DNA of 6,962 bases from Bacillus salipaludis (GTDB lineage: Bacteria > Bacillota > Bacilli > Bacillales_B > DSM-18226). A program made the translations under genes and the position numbers. Below, piece by piece: positions 5,681 to 6,962 of the stretch. Under the pieces are notes generated by a model. It was not told the DNA's origin. It did no database searches and was given only the letters and a program-made list of their open reading frames with translations. The stretch's first letter is position 1; the number at the start of each line of letters is the position of its first letter. The stretch covers positions 1 to 6,962 of the forward strand of contig NZ_SMYO01000053.1 in NCBI RefSeq assembly GCF_004358205.1, read 5' to 3'.

Positions 5681-5714
5681 AAAAAGCCCGAAAGGATTTA
5701 ATTCCATTCGGGCT
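5681..5714 (-). terminator. Hairpin between cydB and the Imm26 gene
   Basis: AGCCCGAA (5685-5692) pairs with TTCGGGCT (5707-5714), extended by GGA/TCC beyond an A-A mismatch. The T-tract (TTTTT) follows on the minus strand only; on the plus strand the next bases are GGCCC. It therefore suits transcripts coming from the minus-strand Imm26 gene. It may still limit read-through from the oxidase operon. Confidence 0.65.
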
Positions 5715-5734
5715 GGCCCTTAAAATGTATCCTT

Positions 5735-5824
5735 GTTGAACTAAACTGCCCCTATAGTGCAATAAGAAAAGCTGCCACAATGACAGCTTGATCTACAACT
5801 ATTGCACCCGTTACTTTAAGTACA
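5735..5824 (+). repeat. Interspersed ~90-bp repeat, copy F (most complete)
   Basis: It contains the outer left end GTTGAACTAAACTGCCCC, the central hairpin AAGCTG/CAGCTT (5769-5774 with 5784-5789), the right site AACTATTGCACCCGTTA (5797-5813), and the shared end CTTTAAGTACA. On the minus strand the hairpin is followed by TTCTTATT. It lies between the oxidase operon and the 3' end of the Imm26 gene. Confidence 0.85.
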
Positions 5825-5854
5825 TTTCTTCACAATCTTACTTGTTAAAAATTT

Positions 5855-6676
5855 TTACTCCCATTTTCTTTCTTTTCGATAAAGCTTCCTTTCGGATAAC
5901 GATAAAACCTTAGCAGTCGAAGGCCGTTTAATAGTTGGTAACAGAATTTGGTCAAAATAATCCTCTTCAGCAAATACGTTCCAAGGTGTAACTCCGTAAA
6001 AGGCGTTTGCTAAATCTTCAAGGATACCACTTGAAAAACTAATGGCACCAATACAATCGGTACCGTTGAATTTTCTAGGGACGTCCTCCTTTTGAATGCT
6101 TACATTCATATTACCAATCACCTTCCAACGGTGACTATCTAATGAATTTGGTGTTAATGATAGTATCGAAATAAAGGGATTACTCATAATTTCTTCTAAA
6201 GTAGGGATTTCGGTTTTATTAATATCAAATAAGCCACAAACAGGGTGTGTATAGCTTTTCCAAACTATCTGTCCAAAGGCATATGTACCATTCTTAAGAG
6301 GGATTTGGCATATATCTCCCACTTTCCATTTTTGCTTCTTGGGTCTTTTATGTGAGAGTATTTGATTTTTGGCAATGCCTATTTCTTGTTCGGCTAAGCT
6401 CACCTTAGCAATTTCATTTATAACCAAGGCTATCTCTAGAATCAATTCAGCATTGGTCGTTCGAATAATAACCGCACTTGATTCGTAATCAAAACCAATA
6501 CGCTTGTATATATTTGGTTCAACCTTTTCTCTAATGGTTTTGCGTAGAAGTTTTAATGCTTCATTATTCGTTTCCAAATTAAACAGTTCTGCTAAATCAT
6601 CATCAATAAAGAAATACGAAGTTGAGGCATCGGGTAGTAGGATTTCTATTTTTCCTAATTTGCAAGTCAATTCCAT
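5855..6676 (-). CDS. Imm26-type immunity protein with an additional N-terminal domain
   Basis: Residues about 115-250 look like an Imm26 immunity domain. They open with K-W-K-V-G-D-I-C-Q-I-P-L (116-127), then G130-T-Y-A-F-G135, the typical GDxxxIPLxxGxYxxG pattern, and carry a later W184-K-V-I-G segment. Members of this family neutralise toxins of polymorphic or contact-dependent systems. Residues 1-110 form a separate domain I do not recognise, with a strand-rich start, an E-A-L-K-L-L-R-K helix, a K-R-I-G-F-D-Y-E-S-S core (58-67) and a helix ending I-N-E-I-A. At 273 residues the protein is longer than a plain Imm26 domain. It is soluble, with no signal peptide. The ATG has AAAGGA six bases upstream and a second AAAGGAG further up. 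No toxin gene adjoins it in the window, so it is an orphan as seen here. Confidence 0.75.
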   Translation of the reverse strand: MELTCKLGKIEILLPDASTSYFFIDDDLAELFNLETNNEALKLLRKTIREKVEPNIYKRIGFDYESSAVIIRTTNAELILEIALVINEIAKVSLAEQEIGIAKNQILSHKRPKKQKWKVGDICQIPLKNGTYAFGQIVWKSYTHPVCGLFDINKTEIPTLEEIMSNPFISILSLTPNSLDSHRWKVIGNMNVSIQKEDVPRKFNGTDCIGAISFSSGILEDLANAFYGVTPWNVFAEEDYFDQILLPTIKRPSTAKVLSLSERKLYRKERKWE

Positions 6677-6748
6677 AATGTATCCTTTAACTCCTTTAAA
6701 GGTCTTTTAATTATTGAGTTATTCTCCATTCCTTATTGTAAATCCTTC

Positions 6749-6816
6749 TTCAGCTAACCTGCCCCGTTAGCACAAAAAGAAAAGCTGCCACAATTGACAG
6801 CCCAGATCTTTCGCTA
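6749..6816 (+). repeat. Interspersed ~90-bp repeat, copy G (interrupted by intron)
   Basis: The left site GCTAACCTGCCCCGTTAG is followed by an A-rich stretch and the central hairpin GCTG/CAGC (6784-6801, nearly identical to copy F), then GATCTTTCGCTA, where the second group II intron begins. The right site expected after CTA is outside or lost. It lies upstream of the Imm26 gene start. Confidence 0.75.
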
Positions 6817-6962
6817 GTCGAGTAGAAGGGAGCCTTTCTACCTTGCGGTAGATTGTACTCCTCCCCCCTCACAGAACCGTGCTTGCGCTATTAACGCACA
6901 CGGCTCCTCCTAGTCATCATTTACAAAATATAGCTAATTTCTTTTCTTAAGTCGTATATATT
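6817..6962 (-). mobile_element. Group II intron, 3' portion (runs off right edge)
   Basis: On the minus strand, a domain V hairpin is followed by a domain VI-like hairpin (GGAG/CTCC with an inner CTACC-GCAA-GGTAG stem) and the end CTACTCGAC, which fits the AY 3' end of group II introns. Upstream of domain V, a frame reading N-I-Y-D-L-R-K-E-I-S-Y-I-L ends at TAA (6921-6923) and could be the tail of the intron-encoded protein, but it is too short to identify. The 3' exon begins TAGCGAAAGATC, inside repeat copy G. Confidence 0.85.
6874..6906 (-). ncRNA. Group II intron domain V
   Basis: This is the catalytic hairpin. GAGCCGTG pairs with CACGGTTC (one G-U pair), TGCG pairs with CGCA in the upper stem, and a two-base AG bulge lies on the 3' side. 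The AGC catalytic triad is at the second to fourth positions. At 33 bases it has the normal size. Confidence 0.88.

Noticed and set aside
6504..6710. Plus-strand reading frame opposite the start of the Imm26-type gene
   Set aside because: It is antisense to the N-terminal coding part of a supported gene, with serine-rich composition typical of a shadow frame.
140..6816. CRISPR array
   Set aside because: The repeats are about 90 bp, are separated by genes of different length, and there are no short uniform spacers.

Overview
The window looks like low-GC Bacillaceae DNA (Bacillus or a close relative). The evidence is the strong AGGAGG-type ribosome binding sites, a homologue of the Bacillus sporulation checkpoint protein Sda, a YthA/YthB-type cytochrome bd oxidase and a CBO0543-family membrane protein. 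Base composition alone does not fix the species.

Layout, left to right. Bases 1-139 are the 5' end of a group II intron on the minus strand, running out of the window. Then come six transcription units: a CBO0543-like membrane protein (227-790, minus), Sda (1164-1319, plus), an unknown 109-residue protein (1493-1822, plus), an unknown two-helix membrane protein (1943-2413, minus), the cytochrome bd operon (3141-5561, plus) and an Imm26-type immunity protein with an extra N-terminal domain (5855-6676, minus). Bases 6817-6962 are the 3' end of another minus-strand group II intron, with domains V and VI recognisable.

Every gap between transcription units holds a copy or part-copy of one ~90-bp repeat, called copies A to G here, and all seven have the same orientation. 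The repeat has two short inverted-box sites (AACTA...GTTAGTT) either side of a central terminator-like hairpin. This resembles the two 'simple sites' of integron attC elements, although the core 7-mer is not the canonical GTTRRRY and no integrase gene lies here. Three mobile insertions fall inside the boxes of these repeats. Both introns sit at equivalent positions, just before TAG on the minus strand. A 373-bp non-coding insertion splits copy E (2497-2869); it has the layout of a recombinase-less IS110-family element, with internal short matches to its own right end and to its target.

How the genes relate: only the two oxidase genes form an operon, making a membrane menaquinol oxidase. The others appear to be independent single-gene units with no shared pathway. 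The repeat hairpins carry T-tracts on the minus strand and lie just 3' of the minus-strand genes, so they may serve as their terminators. Because both window ends lie inside probable multicopy introns, the window may be a contig bounded by them.
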